From positions 744,001 through 808,000 of the forward strand of contig NZ_JABUMX010000002.1 in NCBI RefSeq assembly GCF_013327855.1: DNA of 64,000 bases, in the 5' to 3' direction. Made by a program: the position numbers and the translations under genes. The DNA comes from Phyllobacterium pellucidum. GTDB lineage: Bacteria; Pseudomonadota; Alphaproteobacteria; Rhizobiales; Rhizobiaceae. Shown in pieces: positions 16,597 to 25,577 of this stretch. Position 1 is the first letter of the stretch. Every line of letters begins with the position of its first letter. The notes beneath the pieces are model-generated. The model saw only the letters and a list, made by a program, of their open reading frames with translations, searched no databases and had not been told where the DNA came from.

Positions 16597-16748
16597 TCGG
16601 GCAGTGCGGCGCCCTCTCAAGAGAGCCCGATGAAGGAGCACGGTCTCGGTCACTGTTACCGTAACGTACTTCAACTGGCACGGATAACTTGGCAATGACC
16701 TCCCGAACCTAATGCCGCCCCACGCGGCATCGTTGGAAAGGCCGACTC

Positions 16749-18260
16749 ATGTTCAGATTTTGCCACGCACCGCTAGCCGCGCTGCTCATCGCCGGCGCCT
16801 CGCCTGCCTTGGCGCAGCAACAGCCGCCAAAGTTTGTCGCCAAAGTTCCGGCGGATATCCAAACGCCAAACGCGGTGCAGACGCGCATTGGCGAACTGAA
16901 GTTCTCCGACGGGCTTCCCAGCGACGAAACCGTACGGAAGGTCTATGACAACATCGATTTCTCGCGCGGTGTCGAGGCTTTCCTCTCAGGCGTGCCGGCC
17001 GCGTCGGTGCACGCGGCGTGCAACGGGCTGAAGAGCATCGGCGTCAACCCAAACGAGGCGGTATCGATCAGCGAAGACCTTCTTGATGCGCGCTCCCTGT
17101 TCCTGACAGCCAATTCGACCACGGTATATGTGTTCTTCTGCATCGACCTGAAGGACGGTCCCGTCGTCGTCCAAGTACCGCCGGGTGTTCTTGGACCTGT
17201 GGACGACGCCTATTTTCGCTATGTCACAGATGTCGGCCTGATCGGCCCGGATAACGGCAAGGGCGGCAAGTATCTGTTCGTCGGTCCGAACCAGGAAGGA
17301 CAATTGCCGGATCAAGGCTATTTCGTCACCAGGACGCCGACCTTTACCAATCTCATCTTCTACCGGGCATTCGTAAAGGACGGCGACATCGCCGGAGCGG
17401 TAAAAAGCGTCAAGGCACATGCCCGGGTCTATCCGCTGGCGACGGCCGAAAATCCGCCGGAAACCATATTCGTCAACAGTTCCGGCAAGCAGTTCAACAC
17501 GATCCACTCCAACGATTTCGAGTTCTATGAAGAAATCAATGAGGTTATCCAGGCCGAGCCGGGCGATGCGTTCGATCCGGAGATTGTCGGTCTGTTCGCT
17601 TCCATTGGCATAAAGAAGGGCAAGCCATTCGCGCCTGATGCACGGATGAAAGCCATTCTCACCGACGCTATTGCGGTGGGCAACGCGACGGCGCGGGCGA
17701 TGGTGTTTGCTCCACGCGACGAGCGCGCCAAATTCTATCCCGACCGCCAGTGGAATAACGGGTTCATCGGCAACAGCTACCAGTTCCTGAACGATGGAGA
17801 ACGCATGCTCGATCCGCGTACCATGTTCCATTACATGGCAACCGGAATAACGCCGGCCATGGCCGCCGCGAAGCCCGGCACCGGATCAGCTTACGCCTTT
17901 GCCGTTCGCGATGCGGCGGGGACATTTCTTGATGGCGGAAAGACCTACAAGATCACGCTCCCCGCGCCGATACCCGCCGGCCAGTTCTGGTCTTTCACAG
18001 CCTACGACAATCAGACCCGCTCCATGCTCGAAACAGACCAGAAACTGGCAGGTATCGACAGCAATAATCCCGACATCAAGAAGAACGAAGATGGATCGGT
18101 GACAGTATGGTTTGCGCCGAACGCGCCCGCCGGGCACGAAAGCAACTGGGTGCAGACCGTGCCCGGCAAGGGCTGGAGTTCCATCTTGCGCCTGTACGCA
18201 CCGTTGGAACCGTGGTTCGACAAGAGCTGGAAGCCCGGCGATTTCAAATTGGTGAACTGA
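16749..18260 (+). CDS. exported DUF1254/DUF1214 protein
   Basis: 503 residues. A signal peptide ends near ALAQQ (about residue 21), so it is periplasmic. DUF1254 (about residues 65-190) is followed by DUF1214 in the C-terminal 120 residues (KTYKITLPAPIPAGQFWSFTAYD ... GWSSILRLYAPLEPWFD pattern). Its biochemical role is unknown. It lies 152 bp downstream of the kinase on the same strand and may be a target of that system. A GTTAC-C-GTAAC palindrome at 16,655-16,665 lies in its upstream region. Confidence 0.85.
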   Translation: MFRFCHAPLAALLIAGASPALAQQQPPKFVAKVPADIQTPNAVQTRIGELKFSDGLPSDETVRKVYDNIDFSRGVEAFLSGVPAASVHAACNGLKSIGVNPNEAVSISEDLLDARSLFLTANSTTVYVFFCIDLKDGPVVVQVPPGVLGPVDDAYFRYVTDVGLIGPDNGKGGKYLFVGPNQEGQLPDQGYFVTRTPTFTNLIFYRAFVKDGDIAGAVKSVKAHARVYPLATAENPPETIFVNSSGKQFNTIHSNDFEFYEEINEVIQAEPGDAFDPEIVGLFASIGIKKGKPFAPDARMKAILTDAIAVGNATARAMVFAPRDERAKFYPDRQWNNGFIGNSYQFLNDGERMLDPRTMFHYMATGITPAMAAAKPGTGSAYAFAVRDAAGTFLDGGKTYKITLPAPIPAGQFWSFTAYDNQTRSMLETDQKLAGIDSNNPDIKKNEDGSVTVWFAPNAPAGHESNWVQTVPGKGWSSILRLYAPLEPWFDKSWKPGDFKLVN

Positions 18261-18290
18261 TCTGCCGAGGATGCAGGCAGGTTTCGCCCG

Positions 18291-19103
18291 TCAGGCCGGG
18301 ACTGCCTCGTCGGCCCACACCTTGAATTGCGTCAGGACATTGGGACCGAAGACGTTCGTGAGCGGGACGTCCGCAGCATCGCGCCCATGCGCAACCTTGA
18401 TGCGACCAATGCGCGGCGCGTTGTTTCGTGGATCGAATGCATGCCACTCTCCGCCGAGGAACACCTCCATCCATGCACAGAAATCCATCTCCGAATGCGG
18501 CGGTGGCACCCCGATATCGGTTATATATCCGGTGCAATAGCGTGTCGGTATGTTGAGACAGCGGCAAAATGCGACCGCTAGGTGCGTAAAGTCCCGGCAG
18601 ACGCCGATGCCCTCGCCAAATGCACCGCTCGCCGTTCGGGTCGGATTGGAATATGCGTAACCGAATTTGATATGCTGGTGCACGTAATCGCAGACGGCCT
18701 GAACGCGCTGCCAGCCCAGCGGGAATTGTTCGAACAGCCGCCAGGCCTGATCGCTCAACAAGTCCGTCTCGCAATAGCGGCTACCCATCAGGTAGACCAG
18801 CACCTCATCGGGAAGATCCTGAACCAGATGCTGCACGGCACCGAGGTGGACCGGATCGGGGGAGCCGCTGTCGTTGACAACAGCATTCGTGCTTAAACTG
18901 AATTGGCCCGCTGGCGCCAGGATACGATTGCACCAGTTTCCAAATTGATCGTGGTAGCCATGGGCATGGATCATTGGTGCTGTCTTGAACGTCTCTATGC
19001 CGATGAGATCGTCAACGCGCGAGTGATGAACATTCAGTATGGCGATAATCGGTGTTTCCTGCGGAAACTCGAAGGTCAGCTTGCATCCGACTTCAATCTT
19101 CAT
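18291..19103 (-). CDS. transglutaminase-like family protein
   Basis: 270 residues. An N-terminal beta domain precedes a transglutaminase-like (papain-fold) core with the nucleophile motif GVCRDFTHLAVAFCR and the Asp motif WHAFDPRNN. The position that normally holds the catalytic His in HAW is Cys (MDFCAWMEV), so the triad appears altered. No signal peptide, so cytoplasmic. Proteins of this family often process peptides or small amides; the substrate is unknown. It converges on the DUF1254 gene 30 bp away. Confidence 0.85.
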   Translation of the reverse strand: MKIEVGCKLTFEFPQETPIIAILNVHHSRVDDLIGIETFKTAPMIHAHGYHDQFGNWCNRILAPAGQFSLSTNAVVNDSGSPDPVHLGAVQHLVQDLPDEVLVYLMGSRYCETDLLSDQAWRLFEQFPLGWQRVQAVCDYVHQHIKFGYAYSNPTRTASGAFGEGIGVCRDFTHLAVAFCRCLNIPTRYCTGYITDIGVPPPHSEMDFCAWMEVFLGGEWHAFDPRNNAPRIGRIKVAHGRDAADVPLTNVFGPNVLTQFKVWADEAVPA

Positions 19104-19414
19104 TCGTGGCGCTCCGGGCTAAAATCGAAAACAATAAAAGCAGACGACCGATGTATCGCAGTGGCCTGCGCCTGATCATAAATTACGTTGGAAGAACGTC
19201 CACTCCGGCAAGCAACAGACGGAGTGGCTCAGTGCATCCTACATGGTTTTTTGCCAATGACGCCTAAAAATTGCGCACGATGACAATTTGCCCATCTTGA
19301 AGCTTTGACCTTTCAAATCCCGATGGCGCGCGAGCCCACCTTCTCCTCATAAAACCCTGAAACTGCGATGAGTTCCCGGCCACAATGCAAGTCGCACACG
19401 GTACTCGAGCACAG
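19104..19414. other. intergenic region, transglutaminase-like / YqeY genes
   Basis: About 310 bp upstream of the transglutaminase-like gene and downstream of the YqeY gene. It holds one perfect 8-bp inverted repeat, CCACTCCG-N12-CGGAGTGG (19,200-19,227), followed about 20 nt later by a run of six T. I see no coding gene. Confidence 0.5.
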
Positions 19415-19864
19415 CTACTGCAGCAATTCCTTGACTAGGGCGCTTGCCTTGCTGAAGTCCATCTGGCCGGCATATTTCTCCTTGAGCGCGTTCATCACCT
19501 TGCCCATATCGCGCAGGCCGCTTGCTTCGGTTTGCGTGATGACCTGCGATGTAGCGGCGCGTATTTCGGCCTCGCTCATCTGCTTTGGCATGAAGTCGCG
19601 GATAATCTCGATTTCGCCGAGCTCCTGCTCGGCAAGCTCCTGGCGGCCGCCATCTTCGTAGAGCTTCGCCGATTCCTCGCGCTGCTTGATCATCTTGGCA
19701 AGGATGGTGCTGATCTCCTCGTTCGTCACCGGCTCCTTGCCCGTTCCCCGGTTGAGAATGTCGCGATCCTTGATAGCCGCCATGATCAGGCGCAACGTCG
19801 GAACCCGGCGCTTGTCCTGTGCCTTGACGGCGGCGGTGAGTGCTTGTGCGATCGTATCGCGCAT
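19415..19864 (-). CDS. GatB/YqeY domain protein
   Basis: 149 residues, the full length of the YqeY family: mostly helical, with the conserved N-terminus RVPTLRLIMAAIKDRDI, the QREESAKLYEDGGR segment and the C-terminal GKVMNALKEKYAGQMDFSKAS. It shares the C-terminal domain of GatB, which binds tRNA in the amidotransferase, but the free protein has no proven role. GGAGA precedes the ATG. It is divergent from carA (287 bp apart), a neighbourhood often seen in alphaproteobacteria. Confidence 0.93.
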   Translation of the reverse strand: MRDTIAQALTAAVKAQDKRRVPTLRLIMAAIKDRDILNRGTGKEPVTNEEISTILAKMIKQREESAKLYEDGGRQELAEQELGEIEIIRDFMPKQMSEAEIRAATSQVITQTEASGLRDMGKVMNALKEKYAGQMDFSKASALVKELLQ

Positions 19865-20151
19865 ATTCGTCGTCTCCTGTTTGCGAGCAACCTAGACGTG
19901 GAGCCAGCCGTATACAATTGGTGTCAATCCCGACGCCTGGAGAATTCACCAGGAGTCTTCGCGTTCCAATTGACCGCGGGCGCGGCTTTGTCTATGGAGT
20001 GGGCCTTAGCCAGACTATTATTGTTGTTGCTGCGGTGGAGAGCTTTCCGGCCACCGCGTTCAGTCACGTCATATGGACGCATGGACGGCATTCTTCAATG
20101 CCCCGCAACGACAAGGACAACAACGACGCAAGCCCACGCCAGGAGTGCCGC

Positions 20152-21402
20152 ATGAACCCCTCGACAACGACAGACGCTGCAGCCCAGACGAGCCCCAAGA
20201 CCGCCGGCTGGACGCAAGCAAAGCCGACGGCAGTTCTCGTCCTCGCCGATGGCACGGTCATCGAAGGCAAGGGCCTCGGCGCCACCGGCAGTTGCGAGGC
20301 GGAGGTCTGCTTCAATACCGCACTCACCGGTTATGAAGAGATACTGACCGACCCTTCCTATGCGGGTCAGATCGTAACCTTCACCTTTCCGCATATCGGC
20401 AATGTCGGCACCAACAAGGAAGACATCGAGGATTTGACGCCCGCCAACCGGGCTGGCGCTGTCGGCGCGATCTTCAAGGCGGACATCACCGCCCCGTCGA
20501 GCTATCGTGCCGCCGACAACCTTGATCATTGGCTGAAAGCGCGTGGCATCATCGCGCTTGCCGGCGTCGATACCCGCGCGCTTACCGTTCTCATCCGCGA
20601 AAAAGGGATGCCGAACGCCGTGATCGCCCACGATCCGGACGGCAAGTTCGACATCCCGGCGCTGAAAGCACGCGCCGCTGCATGGCATGGCCTTCTCGAC
20701 CTCGATCTCGCCAAGGACGTCACGTCCGGCCAGAGTTCGGTCTGGACCGAGAAGCCATGGGTCTGGAATGAAGGCTTCGCCGAACAGTCGGCGCCGGAAT
20801 TCCACGTGGTTGCCATCGACTATGGCATCAAGCGCAATATCCTTCGGCTCATTGCCGGGCTTGGCGCGAAGGTCACCATACTTCCGGCAACGGCCACGGC
20901 GGACGACGTTCTCGCCCACCAGCCTGACGGCATTTTCCTTTCGAACGGCCCGGGCGATCCGGCCGCAACCGGAAAATATGCGGTCCCCGCGATCAAGCAA
21001 CTGATCGAGACCGAAATTCCGATGTTCGGCATTTGCCTCGGCCACCAGATGCTGGCGCTCGCGCTGGGTGGCGACACGCAAAAGATGCACCAGGGCCACC
21101 ACGGCGCCAACCATCCGGTACGCGACGATACCACCGGCAAGGTCGAGATCGTCTCGATGAACCATGGCTTTGCGGTCGACACCAAATCGCTGCCCGCTGG
21201 CGTCGAAGAGACCCATGTCTCACTGTTCGACGGCAGCAATTGCGGCTTGCGCGTCACCGGCCGCCCGATCTTCTCGGTCCAGCATCACCCGGAGGCCTCG
21301 CCCGGTCCGCAGGACTCGCACTATCTCTTCCGCCGCTTCTTCAATCTCATTCGCGCGCGCAAGGGTCTGGAACCGCTGCCGGAGCGGGACCAGGCGGCCT
21401 GA
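20152..21402 (+). CDS. carA: carbamoyl-phosphate synthase small subunit (glutaminase)
   Basis: 416 residues from ATG 20152 with an AGGAG site. The N-terminal CPSase small-chain domain (about 25-170) is followed by a class I glutamine amidotransferase with nucleophile C295 (GICLGHQM), H379 and E381 (QHHPEAS). It supplies ammonia to CarB for carbamoyl phosphate, needed for arginine and pyrimidines. The first 20 residues (Thr/Ala-rich) are an extension compared with E. coli. carB is 6.2 kb away, so the subunits are not in one operon. Its TGA touches the convergent aldo/keto reductase stop within TGATCA. Confidence 0.97.
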   Translation: MNPSTTTDAAAQTSPKTAGWTQAKPTAVLVLADGTVIEGKGLGATGSCEAEVCFNTALTGYEEILTDPSYAGQIVTFTFPHIGNVGTNKEDIEDLTPANRAGAVGAIFKADITAPSSYRAADNLDHWLKARGIIALAGVDTRALTVLIREKGMPNAVIAHDPDGKFDIPALKARAAAWHGLLDLDLAKDVTSGQSSVWTEKPWVWNEGFAEQSAPEFHVVAIDYGIKRNILRLIAGLGAKVTILPATATADDVLAHQPDGIFLSNGPGDPAATGKYAVPAIKQLIETEIPMFGICLGHQMLALALGGDTQKMHQGHHGANHPVRDDTTGKVEIVSMNHGFAVDTKSLPAGVEETHVSLFDGSNCGLRVTGRPIFSVQHHPEASPGPQDSHYLFRRFFNLIRARKGLEPLPERDQAA

Positions 21403-22323
21403 TCAGGGCACGTCCCGTCCCGTAGCAGCTTTCAGGATTTCGAACCATTGCTGGCGGTCGAGTTCGATGTCGAGCGCCCGAGTCATTGCTGCGAGACGAT
21501 CGAGGTTTAAGCTGCCAAGCACTGGGATAAGCCTCGCCGGGTGGCATAGCAGCCAGGCGATCGCGATGGCGGAGATGTCCTCCACGCCAATTTTCGCTCC
21601 CACTTCGCCCAGGACATCACGAACGTAGATTTCACGCTGCCCGTTACTGCTGAAGAGCTTGCCGCCGCCAAGTGGGGACCAGATCATCGGCGCGTAGCGC
21701 AACCGTTGCGCATGGTCGAGGCTGCCGTCAAATAACGGCGATGTTTGAAGCAGCGACATTTCGATCTGGTTCGTCACCAGTGGAACCGACAAACGCGATG
21801 CCAACAGGTCGAATTGCGATGGCGAGAAATTCGAGACGCCGACAGCGCGAACCTTCCCTGCTTTTACGACGCTTTCCAGACCTGAGGCCGTCTCGTCTGC
21901 ATTCATGAGAGGGTCGGGACGATGGATCAGCAAAATATCGAGATAGTCGGTGTGGAGATTGGTGAGCGAGCGTTCGACAGAGGCCCTGATATGCGCGGCG
22001 CTCGTATCGTAGTGTTTGAGACGATTGTCCGGGCGGGCATTTGATTTCAGCATGATATCGCATTTGCTGATCAACTCTATCGTGTCCCGGGGACCGCCCC
22101 AATCTTTAAGCCCCTCTCCGAAAGCTTGCTCGACTCCGTAGTTGCCGTAGATGTCCGCATGGTCAAAGCTCGTTATTCCGAGGTCGATTGAACCCTGAAT
22201 GAGCCGCGCAACGTCGGAGGCACTTGGTTTCGAAGTTCCGTCCAAGAGCCGCCATCCACCGAGGACAATCCTCGACAGGCTGAGCCCTGCTCCATTCAGC
22301 GTAACGCGCGATCCTTGGGACAT
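21403..22323 (-). CDS. aldo/keto reductase
   Basis: 306 residues, an (alpha/beta)8 NADPH-dependent oxidoreductase of the YdhF/Tas-like branch. It has the catalytic Asp-Tyr region (TSFDHADIYGNYGVE), a downstream Lys and His (LISKCDI; LLIHRPDP), and C-terminal cofactor-binding residues (PVLGSLNLDRL). The substrate is unknown. It ends exactly where carA ends on the other strand. Confidence 0.92.
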   Translation of the reverse strand: MSQGSRVTLNGAGLSLSRIVLGGWRLLDGTSKPSASDVARLIQGSIDLGITSFDHADIYGNYGVEQAFGEGLKDWGGPRDTIELISKCDIMLKSNARPDNRLKHYDTSAAHIRASVERSLTNLHTDYLDILLIHRPDPLMNADETASGLESVVKAGKVRAVGVSNFSPSQFDLLASRLSVPLVTNQIEMSLLQTSPLFDGSLDHAQRLRYAPMIWSPLGGGKLFSSNGQREIYVRDVLGEVGAKIGVEDISAIAIAWLLCHPARLIPVLGSLNLDRLAAMTRALDIELDRQQWFEILKAATGRDVP

Positions 22324-22428
22324 TCTCTCACCTCACCTTCCAACGGCGCCCATTTTCTAGAGCAAATGTGAAATGGTGAAAATGGCGGAAGATAAATTCG
22401 CTTGCGCAGGAAACTACCGAGTTCGCTC

Positions 22429-22483
22429 TTGACATAAAAGATAATGACTGTACCAATCCCTCAAGATTTTACCTTTCGGTACA
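22429..22483 (+). promoter_or_regulatory. promoter/operator region of the DUF1348-tetR operon
   Basis: A TTGACA hexamer (22,429-22,434) is followed by TGTACC (22,449-22,454) and GGTACA (22,478-22,483), which form an inverted repeat with a 23-bp spacer; a shorter TACC-N4-GGTA lies at 22,470-22,481. The position in front of an operon ending in tetR suggests autoregulation by that TetR protein. The -10 element is not clear. Confidence 0.45.
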
Positions 22484-22497
22484 AAAAGGAACCGATT

Positions 22498-22971
22498 ATG
22501 TCAGAGCAACGTCCGCCGCTGCCGCCATTCACACGCGGAACAGCGATCTTAAAAGTTCGTGCGGCTGAAGACGGCTGGAATAGCCGCGATCCGCAGCGGG
22601 TCTCCCTCGCATATACGCCCGACAGCTCGTGGCGCAATCGCTCCACCTTCATCAGCGGACGCGACGAGATCGTTGCCTTTCTCACCGCAAAGTGGGTGCG
22701 CGAGCTCGATTATCGCCTGATCAAGGAGCTTTGGGCGTTTACAGACAACCGGATCGCCGTTCGCTTCGCCTATGAATATCACGACGATTCGGGCAACTGG
22801 TTCCGTGCCTATGGCAACGAGAATTGGGAGTTCGACCAGAACGGGCTAATGCGCGAACGCTACGCATCAATCAATGACCTGCCGATTAAGGAATCGGAAA
22901 GGAAGTTTTTCTGGGAGCGCTCGAAGCCTCGTCCGGCGGACCATCCCGGGCTAACCGATCTCGGTCTGTAG
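22498..22971 (+). CDS. DUF1348 / nuclear transport factor 2-like protein
   Basis: 157 residues from ATG 22498 (AAAGGA upstream). An in-frame ATG at 22444 would lie inside the promoter repeats. The NTF2-like cone fold of DUF1348 shows in conserved [58 protein letters not shown] and the C-terminal ERKFFWE segment. The small pocket suggests binding or turnover of a small molecule; no activity is established. It is 3 bp upstream of a TetR gene, forming a two-gene operon. Confidence 0.9.
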   Translation: MSEQRPPLPPFTRGTAILKVRAAEDGWNSRDPQRVSLAYTPDSSWRNRSTFISGRDEIVAFLTAKWVRELDYRLIKELWAFTDNRIAVRFAYEYHDDSGNWFRAYGNENWEFDQNGLMRERYASINDLPIKESERKFFWERSKPRPADHPGLTDLGL

Positions 22972-22974
22972 GCT

Positions 22975-23532
22975 ATGGCCAAAACCGTTGCCGAACGCTC
23001 CGACATCGTTCCAGTTCTTGCCGAAATCTTCCGTGAATATGGCTTCGAGGGTGCAAGCCTTGCCATCATCGGTGAACGCACCGGCCTCGGCAAGGGCAGC
23101 CTCTACCACTTCTTTCCTGGTGGCAAAGAGGAAATGGCAACGGCGGTGCTTGCCGAAATTGATGCCTGGTTCGAAGCGAATATCTATCGGGTCTTGCGGG
23201 AAGGCGCTGATCCCCGCGCAGCCATTGAAGCAATGTGCCGCGGCGTGAACGGATATTTTCACTCGGGACGGCGCGTGTGCCTTGTCGGCGCATTTGCTCT
23301 CGACAACGTCCGCGATCGGTTCGGCAATCGGATCAGCGCCTACTTTTCCGATTGGCAGGCGTCACTGGCCGCGGCCCTCGTCAAAAGTGGTTGCAGTGCG
23401 GTCGACGCGGAAGATCTTGCCGAAGAGTCCCTAGCCGGCATCCAGGGCGCGCTGGTATTGGCCCGGGCCCGTGGGGATGCTTCGGTGTTCGAGCGCGCCA
23501 TGATCCGGATCGAACGAAGGCTCCTCGCCTGA
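22975..23532 (+). CDS. TetR/AcrR family transcriptional regulator
   Basis: 185 residues. The N-terminal TetR HTH (about residues 8-55) carries GFEGASLAIIGERTGLGKGSLYHFF. The C-terminal ligand domain has cysteines near CLVGAFAL and a conserved GIQGALVLARARGD helix, like YxaF/LmrA-type repressors. It starts 3 bp after the DUF1348 stop and probably represses its own operon through the 22,449-22,483 repeat. It ends 1 bp from the convergent MFS gene. Confidence 0.9.
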   Translation: MAKTVAERSDIVPVLAEIFREYGFEGASLAIIGERTGLGKGSLYHFFPGGKEEMATAVLAEIDAWFEANIYRVLREGADPRAAIEAMCRGVNGYFHSGRRVCLVGAFALDNVRDRFGNRISAYFSDWQASLAAALVKSGCSAVDAEDLAEESLAGIQGALVLARARGDASVFERAMIRIERRLLA

Positions 23533-23533
23533 G

Positions 23534-24817
23534 CTACTGCACTTCGTTGGGCGCAAGCGCGCCCGGTGCAAGCGCGCCATCTTTTGCGGGTGAACGCTTT
23601 TCGACGCGCAGGATAAAGACGATGACGGCAACAAGCACGAACAGACCGCCAAGCACGTAGGCGGCGCCGGCAAATTTCACCGGCGCGTCCGCCGCGGTGA
23701 AAACCGCGAAAATCTGCGTGAAGATCAGCGGCCCGATAATATTGGTTATGCTGAAAAGGCTCGTCATCGCGCCCTGCAACTCGCCCTGTTCGGAGGCCGG
23801 CACCTTGGCCGATGCGATGCTGCGCATGGCCGGGTCGGCCAGACCTTCTAGGCACGTCGCGATGATCACCGCATAGACCATCCAGCCCTGCCAGGCGCTC
23901 GCATAGCCGAAGAAGCCGAGCATGGCGAAGGTCAGGCCGATGACCGCGGTTCGCCATTCGCCGAACTTCGTGACGACGCGCGGCAATACCAGCCCCATAA
24001 CGAGGGCGCTGCAGAGGCCATAGACGCCGAGCGAAAGGCCGATATCGCTTTCGCTCCAGCCATAGCGAAAACTTCCGACATAGGCCCATACCGACGGGTA
24101 TGCCATATGCCCGAGCGTAAGCATGAAAAAGGCAAGTCCGATAGCGAGGATGCCCTTGTGCTGGCGCATCTGTCTCAGCGCGCCAATCGGATTGGCGCGC
24201 TTCCACTCGAATGCCCGGCGGTTCTTGATCGCGAGTGTTTCGGGCAACATGAACCAGGCGACGACGAAATTGACGAATGAGATTGCGGCGGCGCCAAAGA
24301 AAGGAACCCGCGGGCCGAATTCACCGAGAAAGCCGCCTATGATCGGGCCGAGGATGAAACCAATGCCGAAGGCGATGCCGAGCAGGCCGAAATTTCGGGC
24401 GCGGTCCTCGTCGGTGCTGACATCGGCGATGTAGGCTGAGGCCGTCGCGTAACTGCCGCCGCTTATCCCCGCGAGAATTCGTCCGAGCAACAAAATCGCG
24501 AAGTTAGGTGCAAGCGCGCAGATCAGATTGTCGAGTGAGAAGGTGATGATGGATATCAACAGGATTGGCCTGCGGCCGAACCGGTCGCTCAGATTTCCAA
24601 TAAGCGGCGCAAATGCAAACTGCATGCCCGCGTAAACGAAGAGCAGCCAGCCGCCGTAGATTGCCGCCTGTCCGACGTCCGTGCCCGTGAGTTCTTCCAG
24701 ATATTCGGGGAGAACGGGAATGATGATCCCAATGCCGATGATGTCGAGCAGGAGGATCGTAAAAACGAGAATAAGGCCGCGTTTGGCAAGGACCGGATCG
24801 ATCATCGGAAAACTCAC
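23534..24817 (-). CDS. MFS drug transporter, TetA-like
   Basis: 427 residues, about 12 membrane helices. The loop 2-3 signature GNLSDRFGRRPILLIS and the motif C-like region ILAGISGG and GFILGPIIGGFLGE identify a proton-coupled antiporter of the DHA1/TetA (multidrug resistance MdtG-like) branch. The start is GTG 24817 with AGGG upstream, or ATG 24805. The C-terminal tail repeats LAPGALAP. It is convergent with tetR, so the two are not a classical divergent tetA-tetR pair. Inner membrane. Confidence 0.9.
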   Translation of the reverse strand: MSFPMIDPVLAKRGLILVFTILLLDIIGIGIIIPVLPEYLEELTGTDVGQAAIYGGWLLFVYAGMQFAFAPLIGNLSDRFGRRPILLISIITFSLDNLICALAPNFAILLLGRILAGISGGSYATASAYIADVSTDEDRARNFGLLGIAFGIGFILGPIIGGFLGEFGPRVPFFGAAAISFVNFVVAWFMLPETLAIKNRRAFEWKRANPIGALRQMRQHKGILAIGLAFFMLTLGHMAYPSVWAYVGSFRYGWSESDIGLSLGVYGLCSALVMGLVLPRVVTKFGEWRTAVIGLTFAMLGFFGYASAWQGWMVYAVIIATCLEGLADPAMRSIASAKVPASEQGELQGAMTSLFSITNIIGPLIFTQIFAVFTAADAPVKFAGAAYVLGGLFVLVAVIVFILRVEKRSPAKDGALAPGALAPNEVQ

Positions 24818-24967
24818 AACCAGCCCTCATATGCGCAGCGGAGGCGCAAAGGGCGCATTTTCAGTCGTCAGGCGCGAAACAATTCGTGAACATGAACAGG
24901 AAATGGCGCAAAATGCCATCGATTTCTGGCTGAAAGCGGGCTTGCTCCTGACAACTGCTGCCAAATG

Positions 24968-25432
24968 CTAGCGCACGTAGCGCGTCGGCACAGCAGTTGT
25001 AGTCTTCAGGATCTCCATCGAAACCGACGCTGAAATATCGAAGAACTCTACCCTTTCGACCAGCGTCCGATAAATGCCGTCATAGGCCTCGACCCGGGGC
25101 AGCACAAGTTTCAGGATATAGTCGATCGTACCGGTCATGCGATGCACCTCGACGATTTCGGGAATGTCGTTGATCGCCTTGCGGAATTGTTCGAGCCATT
25201 CGGCGGAATGGCGTGCAGTGCGGACGATGACAAACATCGTCGTCGGCAATCCCATCAGCGGACGATCAAGGAGGACCACGCGTCGCGCGATGAACCCCTC
25301 CTCTTCGAGGCGCTGGATGCGGCGCGAGCATGCCGATACCGAAAGGTTCACCCGTTCAGCGAGTTCAGATACGCCGAGGGACGCGTCATTCTGCAGCAAA
25401 TCAAGGATTTTCCGATCACGATCGTCGAACAT
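24968..25432 (-). CDS. Lrp/AsnC family transcriptional regulator
   Basis: 154 residues. N-terminal HTH (LDLLQNDASLGVSELAERVNLSVSACSRRIQRLEEEGFI) and C-terminal RAM/AsnC effector-binding domain. It is divergent from the aspartate/glutamate racemase gene with a 145-bp shared promoter region that contains a TATAAT at 25,468. Regulation of the racemase by this protein in response to an amino acid is the obvious proposal, from position only. Confidence 0.93.
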   Translation of the reverse strand: MFDDRDRKILDLLQNDASLGVSELAERVNLSVSACSRRIQRLEEEGFIARRVVLLDRPLMGLPTTMFVIVRTARHSAEWLEQFRKAINDIPEIVEVHRMTGTIDYILKLVLPRVEAYDGIYRTLVERVEFFDISASVSMEILKTTTAVPTRYVR

Positions 25433-25577
25433 TGATTAAACGGAGCCCATTTCTTGCACGCTGGACATATAATACGCTGATTTTTTGCAAAGCCGCAACC
25501 AAAAGGCGCCAAGTTTGCGAAGCTTTTGCGTGTGCTCCCGACTATCCTTTGCTCAAGTCACAAAGCAAGGGGTTGGT

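Noticed and set aside
16655..16665. Palindrome GTTAC-C-GTAAC upstream of the DUF1254 gene.
   Set aside because: It is only 11 bp with short arms and could occur by chance; it is mentioned with the gene but not called a site.
20032..20057. Hairpin GCGGTGG/CCACCGC upstream of carA.
   Set aside because: It has a 12-nt loop and no T tract, so it is too weak to call an attenuator.
22444..22497. N-terminal extension of the DUF1348 protein from ATG 22444.
   Set aside because: The extension covers the promoter repeats and ATG 22498 has a better ribosome site and the usual family start.
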